Of a stretch of DNA of 64,000 nt, positions 36,342 through 44,185 are shown in pieces. Below the pieces are notes generated by a model. The model saw nothing but the letters and a program-made list of their open reading frames with translations, ran no database searches and was not told the origin of the DNA. This DNA comes from CSP1-4 sp963777975 (GTDB taxonomy: Bacteria > Chloroflexota > Limnocylindria > Limnocylindrales > CSP1-4), in the NCBI GenBank assembly GCA_963777975.1, contig CAVZSO010000002.1, positions 186,001 through 250,000 on the forward strand, read 5' to 3'. A program made the position numbers and the translations under genes. The stretch's first letter is position 1; each line of letters opens with the position of its first letter.

Positions 36342-37544
36342 GTGGCCGGCTTCCGGACCCGCGGTCAGCCGGCCGCTCTCGACATCGTCGCCCGGGCCGT
36401 CGTTTCGGAACGCCCGCCGAACGCCATCCTCATCGCCGGGCCGGAGCGAGTCGGCAAGACCACGCTGGCGCTCGACCTGGCGGCTGGTCTGCTGTGCCTG
36501 GCCGACGACCCCACCGAGCGACCATGTCGGACGTGCATGGCCTGTCGGAAGGTCGACCACGGGAACCATCCCGACCTGCACCGTCTCTCACCGGCCGGTG
36601 CCGGTGGGCAGATCCGCATCGACCAGGCTCGTTCGCTCATCGTCGACCTCGCCCTTCTCCCGCTCGAGGGCCGCTTCCGCGTGGCGATCGTGGCTGCGGC
36701 CCAGCGACTCAACCCGGACGCACAGAACGCGTTGCTCAAGACGCTCGAGGAGCCGCCGGCCGGTGCGGTGCTCGTCCTCTGCGCCGACGATGAGACGCTC
36801 CTGCTCGACACGGTCCGCAGCCGCTGTGCGCGGCTCCGCTGCGGGGCGGTCGCGGCGACGACGATCGCCGAGCTGCTGGTCGAGCGCGGCGCGGCCGATC
36901 CATCGACCGCGGCTGGCATCGCCCGCCTTGCCGATGGCCGACCCGGGCTGGCGATGGCGCTGGCGGCGTCGCCCGACGTGCTCATCCATCGCGCCCGGCT
37001 GTCGCGCTCGCTGCTCGACCTGACCGGGGCTGGCCGCCGCGAGCGGCTGGCGGCCGGCCCGGCATTGCTCGCCGACGCGGCGACGGTCGCCGAGGTCATC
37101 GAACGACGCGATGGTGAGCTGACCGCGGACGGGGCCGCGGCATCGGGTGGCGCTCGCGACGCCGTCGCACCCCCAGCCAGCGGGCGCGATGGCGCGGGCG
37201 ACGACACGGTCGCCGCCGACGGTGCGGCGAGTCCCCCTCCGGCGGACGGGCGAACGCGAGCCTCCCCGGCTGTGCGTCGCGCCGCCTCGCTCGCGCTCAT
37301 CGGGATCTGGCGCGACGTGGCCCGGGATCTGCTGGTCGTCATGGCCGGTGGCACGGGCCTGGTGCGAGACCTCGCCCTGCTCGAGGACTATGAGCGGGTG
37401 GCAGTCGGCAGCTCGATCGACGACGTCGCCGCCTTCCTCGCCCGCCTCGATGGCCTGGCCGCCGCCGTCGAGGCCTATGCCAACCCCGACCTGGTCGTGG
37501 ATGTCCTGCTCCTCGCCTGGCCCCGGACGCGCCTGGCCGCCTGA
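36342..37544 (+). CDS. holB: DNA polymerase III delta' subunit (clamp loader)
   Basis: 400 residues: RuvB/DnaX-type AAA+ with GPERVGKTTLALDLAAGLLC, a zinc-knuckle CRTCMACRKV, NHPDLH, and NALLKTLEEPPAG. It also has the SRC motif (VRSRCARL), the trans-acting arginine finger of clamp loaders. The start is GTG 36342. An unusual low-complexity insert of about 55 residues (Ala, Gly, Asp, Pro; about residues 250-305) sits in the collar region. It is close behind the NYN gene, which suggests co-transcription. Confidence 0.88.
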   Translation: MAGFRTRGQPAALDIVARAVVSERPPNAILIAGPERVGKTTLALDLAAGLLCLADDPTERPCRTCMACRKVDHGNHPDLHRLSPAGAGGQIRIDQARSLIVDLALLPLEGRFRVAIVAAAQRLNPDAQNALLKTLEEPPAGAVLVLCADDETLLLDTVRSRCARLRCGAVAATTIAELLVERGAADPSTAAGIARLADGRPGLAMALAASPDVLIHRARLSRSLLDLTGAGRRERLAAGPALLADAATVAEVIERRDGELTADGAAASGGARDAVAPPASGRDGAGDDTVAADGAASPPPADGRTRASPAVRRAASLALIGIWRDVARDLLVVMAGGTGLVRDLALLEDYERVAVGSSIDDVAAFLARLDGLAAAVEAYANPDLVVDVLLLAWPRTRLAA

Positions 37545-37607
37545 TCGTGGTCAGCATCGGGATCGACGCCCACGACCGATGGGGCGAGCGAGCGGCTCGA
37601 GGCGACC

Positions 37608-37877
37608 GTGCGCGGGCGCGTCCAGGGAGTCGGATACCGCGTCTTCGTGGCCCGCGAAGCCTGGCGGCGCAGCCTGGCAGGCTGGGTCCGCAACGAGGCC
37701 GATGGCGCCGTGCACGTCGTGGCAGAAGGTCCAGCCTCGGACCTCGATAGCTTCGTCGAAGCACTCCGGCACGGTCCGCCTGGCGCCGTCGTGCGCGAGG
37801 TGCGAGCGACTCGCGGGCCGGCGGTCGGTCTGCAGGCGACGTTCGAGATCCGCCCCGGCGGGCACGGCGGTGATTAG
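37608..37877 (+). CDS. acyP: acylphosphatase
   Basis: 89 residues, standard for the family, hydrolysing carboxyl-phosphate bonds such as acetyl or carbamoyl phosphate. The catalytic Arg is in GRVQGVGYRVFV and the Asn in LAGWVRNEADG. Start at GTG 37608 is the only start before an in-frame stop. The residues just upstream (LEAT) also look like acylphosphatase sequence, so the true start may be a rarer codon or be hidden by an error. Confidence 0.88.
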   Translation: MRGRVQGVGYRVFVAREAWRRSLAGWVRNEADGAVHVVAEGPASDLDSFVEALRHGPPGAVVREVRATRGPAVGLQATFEIRPGGHGGD

Positions 37878-37903
37878 CGTGCGCCCTTCGGACCGCCACG
37901 CGG

Positions 37904-37909
37904 TATCGT
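37904..37909 (+). promoter_or_regulatory. -10-like TATCGT 7 nt before the first cNMP-fold gene
   Basis: TATCGT followed by 7 nt and ATG 37917, a leaderless arrangement. Confidence 0.45.
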
Positions 37910-37916
37910 GACGAGG

Positions 37917-38345
37917 ATGGCCATGACCACCGACGAGAAGGCCGACATCCTGGCTCGCGTCGCGCTCTTCGAGGGCCTCGCTCGCGCATCGCTCGTGCCG
38001 CTGGCCGAAGCCGCCAGCGAGGCAGAGTTCGGCGACGGCGACGCGCTGGTCATCCAGGGTCAGGTGGGTACCGGGCTGTTCATCGTCGTCAGCGGCGGCG
38101 TGCGTATCAGCCAGGGCGGCGCCGACCTGACACAGCTCGGACCGGGCGACTACCTCGGCGAGCTGTCGGTCATCGACCGTGAGCCGAGGTCGGCGAGCGC
38201 CTTCGCGGTCGGTCCCACGACCTGCCTCGCGCTCGCCTCGTGGGACCTCTTCCGGCGGGTCGATGCCGATCGCGATCTGTCGCACGCGCTCCTGCGCGGC
38301 CTCGCTCTTCGGGTCCGCTCGCTGAGCGACCACCTCCACCACTGA
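37917..38345 (+). CDS. cyclic-nucleotide-binding domain protein 1
   Basis: 142 residues consisting almost only of a CNB (CAP_ED) barrel. The phosphate-binding cassette GELSVIDREPRSASA keeps the Glu and Arg that contact the ribose and phosphate of cAMP/cGMP. There is no helix-turn-helix, so it is not a CRP regulator. It lies 21 nt before a second CNB protein, which in turn overlaps an FAD oxidoreductase; together they look like a split sensor-enzyme. Confidence 0.82.
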   Translation: MAMTTDEKADILARVALFEGLARASLVPLAEAASEAEFGDGDALVIQGQVGTGLFIVVSGGVRISQGGADLTQLGPGDYLGELSVIDREPRSASAFAVGPTTCLALASWDLFRRVDADRDLSHALLRGLALRVRSLSDHLHH

Positions 38346-38366
38346 ACGTCGCCAGGGGAGCGGACG

Positions 38367-38789
38367 ATGACCGATACCGAGGCCCTCATCGATGAGCTGG
38401 CGGGCCTGGCCCTCTTCGCAGACCTGCCTCGCCCCGAGCTCGTCTCGGTCGCCCATACCCTCGACGAGGAGTGGTATGCCGACGGCCAGCGCATCCTTCG
38501 CGAGGGCTTCAGCGGCACGGGCTTCTATGTCGTGCTCGAGGGCGAGGTCGCCGTGCGCATCGGTGGTGACGAGCGAGCGCGCCTCCATCGCGGCGCGTTC
38601 TTCGGCGAGGGCGCCATCCTGCTCGGCGAGCCGCCCGGAGCCGACGTCGTGGCGGCCGGCCGCGTGCGCGTCGTCAACCTCGCCGGACCTGCCTTCCGCG
38701 AGTTCCTGATGCGGCATCCCGACGTCATGTACCGGATGCTCCAGGAGCAGACGCGCCGGCTGCGGAGCGCGAACCGATGGAGCCGGTAG
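38367..38789 (+). CDS. cyclic-nucleotide-binding fold protein 2 (cassette without Arg)
   Basis: 140 residues of CNB fold: FADLPRPELVSVAHTLDEEW, GFYVVLEGEVAVRIGG and FFGEGAILLGEPPGADVVAAG. The cassette Arg found in protein 1 is missing (PPGADV), so it may bind another ligand or act structurally. Its end overlaps the start of the oxidoreductase by 13 nt in another frame, indicating coupled translation. Confidence 0.82.
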   Translation: MTDTEALIDELAGLALFADLPRPELVSVAHTLDEEWYADGQRILREGFSGTGFYVVLEGEVAVRIGGDERARLHRGAFFGEGAILLGEPPGADVVAAGRVRVVNLAGPAFREFLMRHPDVMYRMLQEQTRRLRSANRWSR

Positions 38790-40277
38790 CCGAGCGGCCC
38801 TTCCCGCCCGGCGACTACCCGCTGGTCGTCGTCGGCAGCGGCCCCGGGGCACTCCAGGTCAGCTACTCGCTGCGACGCTTGGGGGTCGAGCACGCCGTCC
38901 TCACCGCCGACGACCGGCCCGGCGGCATGTTCCTGCGCTTCCCGTTCTTCCAGCGCCTCCTGTCGTGGACCAAGCCATACGCGCCCGTGCCGCGCGGCAC
39001 GCGAGCCTACGAGCGCTACGACTGGAACAGCCTGATCGGCGAGGAGCCTGCGCATCGGGCCATCCAGGCGGAGGTGATGGACGGCTCGTCGGAGTTCCCG
39101 TCCCGGCCGGAGATGGAGGCCTCGCTCGCAGAGTTCGTGCGTCGGACCGCGCTGCCCATCCGATACGGCGTCCGCTGGCAGGCGACCCGCGCCGAGGGCG
39201 AGGGCTTCGTCCTCGAGACGAGCGACGGGGAGTACCGCAGCCGTCACGTCGTCTTCGCCGTCGGCGTTGCCAAGGCCTTCACGCCCGACTTGCCCGGCCG
39301 TGAGCACGTCGCCCACTACGTCGAGACCCGCGCCCCGGAGACCTACGCTGGCCGACGGCTGTTCATCATCGGCAAGCAGAACTCCGGCTTCGAGCTGGCC
39401 AGCGGCCTCCTGTCGTGGGCCAGCCGGATCGTGCTCGCCTCGCCGCGGCCGGCCAAGCTGTCGGTCCAGACGAACTCACTGGCCGGCATCCGCGCGCGCT
39501 ACGTCCAGCCATTCGAGGACCGCTTCATGGGCGGCGGCGTGTTCATCCTCGATGCCGCGATCGACGGCGTCGAGCGGGTCGGGGACCGAGCTTGCTCGTG
39601 CGTACGCGCGCCTCAGACGGCAGCGGCAGCCTCGACGTGGAGGCGGACGAGGTCATCGCCGCGACCGGCTTCACGGCGCCGTTGCTCGACCTGCCTGCAC
39701 TCGGCGTTGCGACGTTCGGCCGAGTCGGATTGCCGGCCCAGACACCGTACTGGGAGAGCGCCTCGTTGCCCAACCTCCACTTCGCCGGCACCATCACGAT
39801 GGGCGCGCCGGGCATCAAGAAGAACGGCGTCGGCGGCACCGGCGCGGTCCACGGCGCCCGCTACAACGCACGCCTCCTCGCGCGATACGTTCGCCGAGCG
39901 GCATTTCGGCGTGGTACTCCCGCGCGAGCGCGGTCGCCCCGAGGCGGTCGGTCGATCGCCTGCTCGAGGAAGCCTCGGACGCGCCCGAGCTGTGGAACCA
40001 GAAGGGCTACCTGGCACGGGCCATCATGGTCGGACCTGATGGACCGTTCGACGACGGCATCGTGCCGCTCCAGGCCTTCGTCGACGGCTCCGGGCCAGAC
40101 GGCGCAGCGATGACGCTCGAGGGCGATGCCGACGGGCTGATCCGGCCGGTGGCCTACGTCCGACGCCGCGGCGCCATCAGCGAGGTCGTCCTCGACCCCG
40201 AGCCACTCCACGAATTCAGCGCCTCGACCGACGGACGACGCCGCCTGTCCGACGCGCTCCAGGGCGTGCTGTCCTGA
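38777..40277 (+). CDS. FAD-dependent pyridine-nucleotide oxidoreductase-like protein (three frame changes)
   Basis: About 500 residues. The N-terminal FAD Rossmann motif is VVVGSGPGALQVSYSLRRLG. A second nucleotide-binding stretch is LFIIGKQNSGFELASGLL, and the C-terminal FAD contact is IAATGF. The layout resembles flavin monooxygenases and thioredoxin-reductase-like enzymes, but no CxxC redox pair is visible. Frame changes near 39585, 39895 and 39955 must be bridged; residues read naturally across each. Thioredoxin-reductase-like enzymes fused to CNB domains are known, so the two CNB proteins upstream probably belong with it. The substrate is unknown. Confidence 0.72.
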
Positions 40278-40317
40278 CCAAGCCCGACGGTCGGGCCTCC
40301 TCCCGGACGCCGTCTAC

Positions 40318-41058
40318 GTGAGGCGGCGAGCGCTCCACCGGACCGTCGCCTGCGCGAGGCTGATCGTCGTCGGACGAGAGAGGCCGACCTGGCCGCGCTG
40401 GACGGCGAGCTCATCGCCTGCCGAGCCTGCCCGCGGCTCGTCGAGTGGCGCGAGCGGGTCGGTCGCGAGAAGGTCGCGCGCTATCGCGATCTCGACTACT
40501 GGGCGCGGCCGGTGCCGGGCTTCGGCGACATCCGCGCCCGCATCCTGCTCGTCGGCCTCGCGCCGGGAGCGCATGGCAGCAATCGCACGGGACGGATGTT
40601 CACCGGCGATGGCTCGGGCAACTTCCTCTATGCGGCCCTTCATGCCGTCGGCCTCGCGTCGCAGCCGGATGCTCGGAGCCGGGACGATGGCATGGTCCTG
40701 ACCGACGCACGGATCACGGCCGTGGTGCGCTGCGCGCCACCGGCCAACAAGCCGACGACGGCCGAGCGCGACCGATGTCTGCCGTACATGACCCGCGAGC
40801 TGGCGCTGCTCGATGAGGTCCGGGTCATCGTCGGCCTCGGCTCGTTCGGCTGGGACGGCGCGTGTCGGGCTGCTGGCCGCTGCCGGTCACGCGATGCCTC
40901 GGCCGCGACCGAGGTTCGGGCACGGCGCCGAGGTGGGCATCGGGCCGTACGTGCTGCTTGGCGCGTTCCATCCCAGCCAACAGAACACGTTCACCGGTAA
41001 GTTGACGGCGCCGATGTTGGAAGCTGTCCTGCGACGTGCCCGCGAGCTCAGCCTGTGA
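40318..41058 (+). CDS. uracil-DNA glycosylase, family 5-like (frame changes)
   Basis: About 245 residues removing uracil or related bases from DNA. Motif A GLAPGAHGSNRTGRMFTGDG and motif B AFHPSQQNTFTG are those of family 4/5 enzymes; the N-terminal ELIACRACPRLVEWRE carries the first iron-sulfur Cys pair. The reading frame changes near 40862 (after LGSFGWDGA), and the N-terminus needs another shift near 40350 to reach GTG 40318, since no start lies in the core's own frame. Ends TGA 41058. Family 4 versus 5 is judged from motif A only. Confidence 0.75.
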
Positions 41059-41098
41059 TGCCCTTGCACACTCCGCGAGGCGGTGGTTCGATGGTGGC

Positions 41099-41395
41099 GT
41101 GAGGAGGGTGTCAGTCGTCTTGGGCGATGTCTGGCGCGACGTCCGGGTCATACCCACGGCGACCCCCGATGATGTCGAGCAGATCGCCACGGAGATGGAG
41201 CAGGCAGGTCTCGCGTCCGAGCTCGCCGCTGTTCGAGAGGCGACGCGCATCGCTCCAAGTCTGCCGATCTACGAGGCCGCCAAGTGGGGCTACGACGATT
41301 GGCGCGCGTCCGACGAGGACCGCAGCGTGTTCGTCGAGACGTGCCGCCGGCTGCTGGCCGATCGACGGGCCGGCGACCGTGGCGTCGCCGAGTAA
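41099..41395 (+). CDS. hypothetical protein
   Basis: 98 residues from GTG 41099 (GTG 41108 is an alternative). The middle (DDVEQIATEMEQAGLASELAAV) is helical and the end is basic. There are no cysteines apart from one and no membrane segment. I do not recognise it. It sits alone between the glycosylase gene and the oppositely oriented ACT gene. Confidence 0.45.
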   Translation: MRRVSVVLGDVWRDVRVIPTATPDDVEQIATEMEQAGLASELAAVREATRIAPSLPIYEAAKWGYDDWRASDEDRSVFVETCRRLLADRRAGDRGVAE

Positions 41396-41402
41396 GGCGC
41401 GA

Positions 41403-41786
41403 TCAGCGCTCGAGGATCGGGCGGGCCTTGTCGGCGTCGTCGACGACGAAGGCGAACATGGCGCGGTCGCCCCAACGGCCGAGGAAGAGGTGCCCGTAGA
41501 TGTTGACCCCGGCGTCGGCCAGGGCCCGCGACACTCGGGCCATGCCGCCCGGCCGATCGTCGACCTCGGTCAGGATCGACTCGCCCTCGATGAAGGTATA
41601 GCCGCCTTCGGTCAGTACGGCGCGCGTGCCGTCGTCATCTGCGGTCGTGAGGATGATGTGCCCAAGCTCTCCGATGCCGCCGCCGCCGATCGCACGCAGG
41701 TCGATGTCGCGGGCGGCGAGCGCTTCCGAGAGGGACGCCAGCGCGCCGGGCTGATTGGTCAGCTGGACGATGAATTGCTGGGCCAT
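41403..41786 (-). CDS. tandem ACT-domain protein
   Basis: 127 residues made of two ACT domains: QFIVQLTNQPGALASLSEAL, and VDDRPGGMARVSRALADAGVN. ACT pairs bind amino acids and usually regulate metabolic enzymes; free-standing ones are common but poorly characterised. GAGGAAAGC precedes the ATG. TAGAAT at 41837-41842 on the minus strand may be its -10 box. The ligand is unknown. Confidence 0.82.
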   Translation of the reverse strand: MAQQFIVQLTNQPGALASLSEALAARDIDLRAIGGGGIGELGHIILTTADDDGTRAVLTEGGYTFIEGESILTEVDDRPGGMARVSRALADAGVNIYGHLFLGRWGDRAMFAFVVDDADKARPILER

Positions 41787-41870
41787 GCTTTCCTCGTGGC
41801 GCGCCGCCTGGCTGGCCGCGTCGGGTCAAGGTCCGATTCTAGCCGTCGGCGATGACGTGGGCGCCAGGGC

Positions 41871-42209
41871 TCAGCGGTCCTCCAGGCGCTGGCATTCGAT
41901 GCACAGGGCGGCCCAGGGCCGGGCTTCGAGCCGTTCCTCGCTGATGGGGCGGCCGCAGTTGCGGCAGATACCGAATGTCCCATCCTCGAGGCGCGCGAGC
42001 GCCGCATCGACCGCCTCGAGCTGGCGGGTCGATCGATCGCGAAGGGCGAGGTCGCGCTGCTGGGCGAAGACCTCGCTGGCCATGGCGGCCTGGGAGCCGT
42101 AGGTCATCTGGCCGGGCGCTTCGGGCTGGGCGTCGGCGATCTCCTCGAGAAGGCGCGCGCGCTCGGTCAACAGGTTCTCCCGGAACCGGGTCCGCTGAGC
42201 GTCATCCAT
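41871..42209 (-). CDS. DksA/TraR C4-type zinc-finger protein
   Basis: 112 residues starting at ATG 42209: a basic coiled-coil N-terminal half (RENLLTERARLLEEI, DLALRDRSTRQLEAVDAALARL) and a C-terminal zinc finger CRNC...CIEC in DGTFGICRNCGRPISEERL. DksA-type proteins insert a coiled coil into the RNA polymerase secondary channel and modulate transcription with ppGpp. The acidic Asp pair of the E. coli DksA tip is not evident, so a DksA-like stringent role is uncertain. Confidence 0.85.
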   Translation of the reverse strand: MDDAQRTRFRENLLTERARLLEEIADAQPEAPGQMTYGSQAAMASEVFAQQRDLALRDRSTRQLEAVDAALARLEDGTFGICRNCGRPISEERLEARPWAALCIECQRLEDR

Positions 42210-42290
42210 TGCCGCATCGTACGCCGCACGTCGGCGTCCGAGGACTCGGAGAGGTGGGTGCGTCGACGACACGACAAGTGGGGCGGATGG

Positions 42291-42363
42291 CGCGCTCGGC
42301 GGGACTCGAACCCACGACCTTCTGCTCCGGAGGCAGACGCTCTATCCGCTGAGCTACGAGCGC
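42291..42363 (-). tRNA. tRNA-Arg (anticodon CCG)
   Basis: The minus strand folds into a complete cloverleaf: acceptor GCGCTCG/CGAGCGC, anticodon stem TCTGC/GCAGA around the loop CTCCGGA (anticodon CCG), and T-loop TTCGAAT. The CCA end is not encoded. A TAGACT box lies about 28 nt upstream. Confidence 0.95.
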
Positions 42364-42390
42364 GGAATCGTCGCGATGCGACGGTCAGCG

Positions 42391-42396
42391 AGTCTA
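42391..42396 (-). promoter_or_regulatory. -10-like TAGACT of tRNA-Arg
   Basis: TAGACT on the minus strand, 27 nt before the tRNA-Arg 5' end. No consensus -35. Confidence 0.5.
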
Positions 42397-42465
42397 GCAG
42401 AGGCCTTCCGGTGTCCGAGACGTGGCGAGCGTGGCCGGCCGTGGGGAGACCGGCCGTGAACAACG

Positions 42466-42493
42466 AAGTGGCCCCTCCGAAGAGGGGCCACTT
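42466..42493 (-). terminator. intrinsic terminator of the candidate small RNA
   Basis: On the minus strand AAGTGGCCCCTC pairs with GAGGGGCCACTT around a UUCG tetraloop (12 bp, perfect), followed by CGTTGTTC. A similarly clean hairpin exists on the plus strand, but no gene ends there on that strand. Confidence 0.75.
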
Positions 42494-42638
42494 CTACTGT
42501 CCCGCTGAAGCCCGACGAACGAGTCGTCGATCTTCTGCCACGTCACAAGGGCATCTATCACGCCGGCTGCACCGGCTACCCTAACCCAACCTACCCATGA
42601 CCTTGCGTCTGGGGCAGCAGTGCTGAGTGATCAGCGAC
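42466..42638 (-). ncRNA. candidate orphan structured small RNA, about 170 nt
   Basis: A promoter and an intrinsic terminator on the same strand bracket 170 nt without a plausible reading frame. The transcript can form an initial hairpin GCTGA-TCAC-TCAGC. A nested stem follows (CTGCC/GGCAG, CAAGG/CCTTG, GCCGG/CCGGC), then CGACGA-ctcgt-TCGTCG and the terminator. I find no sign of tmRNA, RNase P or SRP consensus. 6S RNA is conceivable from size and position, but the rod with a central bubble is not clear. It lies between the cyclophilin gene and tRNA-Arg. Confidence 0.5.
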
Positions 42639-42642
42639 TACG

Positions 42643-42671
42643 AGTCTACCGTGAGGCGCGTTCTGCCTCAA
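42643..42671 (-). promoter_or_regulatory. strong promoter of the candidate small RNA
   Basis: TTGAGG (42666-42671), 17-nt spacer, TAGACT (42643-42648) on the minus strand. It is one of the best-spaced promoters in the window, with an AT-rich GGAATATTAACC stretch upstream that could act as an UP element. It lies downstream of the cyclophilin stop and drives no protein gene. Confidence 0.65.
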
Positions 42672-42785
42672 GGGTTTCGGTCGGCTCGAAGGTTAATATT
42701 CCGCAACCATCCAGCCGCGATTCGGGGGTTACGCCGCGCGGACGCGAACGGCCGCCGCCGAGGTGCGCGCCACGGCAGAAGCGGG

Positions 42786-43439
42786 TCAGCCGCCGGTGAT
42801 GGTGACGCTCTCCATGGGTACCGGCTCCAGCGCGGTGTTGCTGTGGCCACCAGAGTTGGGCATGGCACCGATCGCATCCACCACGTCCATGCCCTCGATG
42901 ACCTGGCCGAAGATGACGTAGCCACCGGACTTGGGCAGCGAGCCTGAGAGGTCCTCGAGGGCGATGAAGAATTGTGAGCCCTGCGAGTCGGGCTCTGCCG
43001 TCCGGGCCATCGACACGCTGCCGCGGATGTAGTCGCCGACGACCGGCTCGTCCTTGATCGTGTAGCCGGGGCCGCCGGTGCCGACCTTCTCCGGATCGAA
43101 GGCGTCGGCCTTGCCGTAGACGCCGTCACCGCCCTGGATGACGAAGCCGGGCACCAGGCGATGGAAGGCGACACCGTCGTAGTAGCCCGACTCCGCCAGC
43201 TTCACGAAGTTGGCCGTGGCGATGGGCGCCGTGTCGGGCTTGAGCGCGATGACGATGTCACCCATCGAGGTCACGATCGTCGCCGTCAGTCCGCCGCCGG
43301 TGGCGCTGCCAGCTGGAGCGACGTTCGATGCGGCGGGCGGCGCGGTCACGCTCGGTGAGGCGGCGCCCGGTGTGCAGGATGCGACGACGAGGACCGAGGC
43401 CGCGAGGAGCCCCAAGGCGCGGGGTCGAACTTCGATCAT
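42786..43439 (-). CDS. cyclophilin-type peptidyl-prolyl isomerase, lipoprotein
   Basis: 217 residues from ATG 43439, with GGGAGCCC before it. A signal peptide ends at the lipobox VASC, then a Pro/Ala/Ser linker and a bacterial cyclophilin domain: DIVIALKPDTAPIATANFVKL, GVAFHRLVPGFVIQGGD, SQFFIALED. It should assist folding of exported proteins on the outer face of the membrane. It is followed by no gene but by a promoter for a candidate small RNA. Confidence 0.9.
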   Translation of the reverse strand: MIEVRPRALGLLAASVLVVASCTPGAASPSVTAPPAASNVAPAGSATGGGLTATIVTSMGDIVIALKPDTAPIATANFVKLAESGYYDGVAFHRLVPGFVIQGGDGVYGKADAFDPEKVGTGGPGYTIKDEPVVGDYIRGSVSMARTAEPDSQGSQFFIALEDLSGSLPKSGGYVIFGQVIEGMDVVDAIGAMPNSGGHSNTALEPVPMESVTITGG

Positions 43440-43465
43440 GGGCTCCCTGTCGTGCTTCGGTCGGA

Positions 43466-44170
43466 TCAAGCGGCCGCTGCGACTGCGGCCTGGAAGTCGA
43501 TGGCTCCCCCGAGCAGGGCCTCGCCGAGCAGGATGGCTCGGACGCCCGCGTCCCGGATGCCCGCCAGTCGGGCGACGTCGGTGACGCCGCCGGCGAGCAC
43601 GAATTCTGCACCGGATCGCGCGATGAGGTCCGCAAGCTGGTCGAGGTCGGGCTGCGCTCCACCGTGACTGAGCACGAACCGACGCACGCCGGCCGCAGCG
43701 AGCTCGCCTACGAGGGTCTCGAGGGTTTCCGGTCGGCCGCCTTTCCAGGCCACCTCTTCGAAACGCTCCGGCCGGGCGTCGAGCCCGACGGCCAGCCAGT
43801 CGCCCGCGATCCGGAGGCATGCCGCCAGGCGCTCCGGATCCTCGGCCACCGCCAGCACGGGCAGGACGACGCGCGTGGCACCGGCGGCGAAGGCCAGCTC
43901 GATCTGTTCCGGGCCATCCACGCCGCCGGCCAGCTGGAGAGGCGTGGCCACGGCCCGGGCGATGGCCTGCACGGCCGCGGTGTTCAGCGGCCGGCCGGCC
44001 GCCGCGCCGTCGAGGTCGACCAGGTGGATGGCCGGCGCTCCGAGCTCCACGAAGTGGCGAGCGATGCGCTCGGGTCGGTCGGTCGGCGTGCCGGTACCGG
44101 TCGCCGCGCCGGGCCAGAAGACGAGCCGCGAGCGTCCGGCCTTGAGGTCGATGCTCGGGATGACCTGCAT
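43466..44170 (-). CDS. hisA: HisA-like phosphoribosyl isomerase
   Basis: 234 residues of the HisA/HisF barrel. The two catalytic Asp positions are kept (IPSIDLKAG; VGLDARPERF) and phosphate-binding glycines appear at LAGGVDG and ILLGEALLGG. HisA interconverts ProFAR and PRFAR in histidine synthesis. The sequence is divergent from standard HisA, particularly after the first Asp (SRLVFWPGAATG). No other his gene is in the window, so it could be a HisA-like enzyme of another pathway. Confidence 0.7.
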   Translation of the reverse strand: MQVIPSIDLKAGRSRLVFWPGAATGTGTPTDRPERIARHFVELGAPAIHLVDLDGAAAGRPLNTAAVQAIARAVATPLQLAGGVDGPEQIELAFAAGATRVVLPVLAVAEDPERLAACLRIAGDWLAVGLDARPERFEEVAWKGGRPETLETLVGELAAAGVRRFVLSHGGAQPDLDQLADLIARSGAEFVLAGGVTDVARLAGIRDAGVRAILLGEALLGGAIDFQAAVAAAA

Positions 44171-44185
44171 GCCGCCAGGCCGGCC

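Noticed and set aside
42258..42584. A short protein over the tRNA-Arg
   Set aside because: The translation is the complement of the tRNA and its flank; the cloverleaf is complete.
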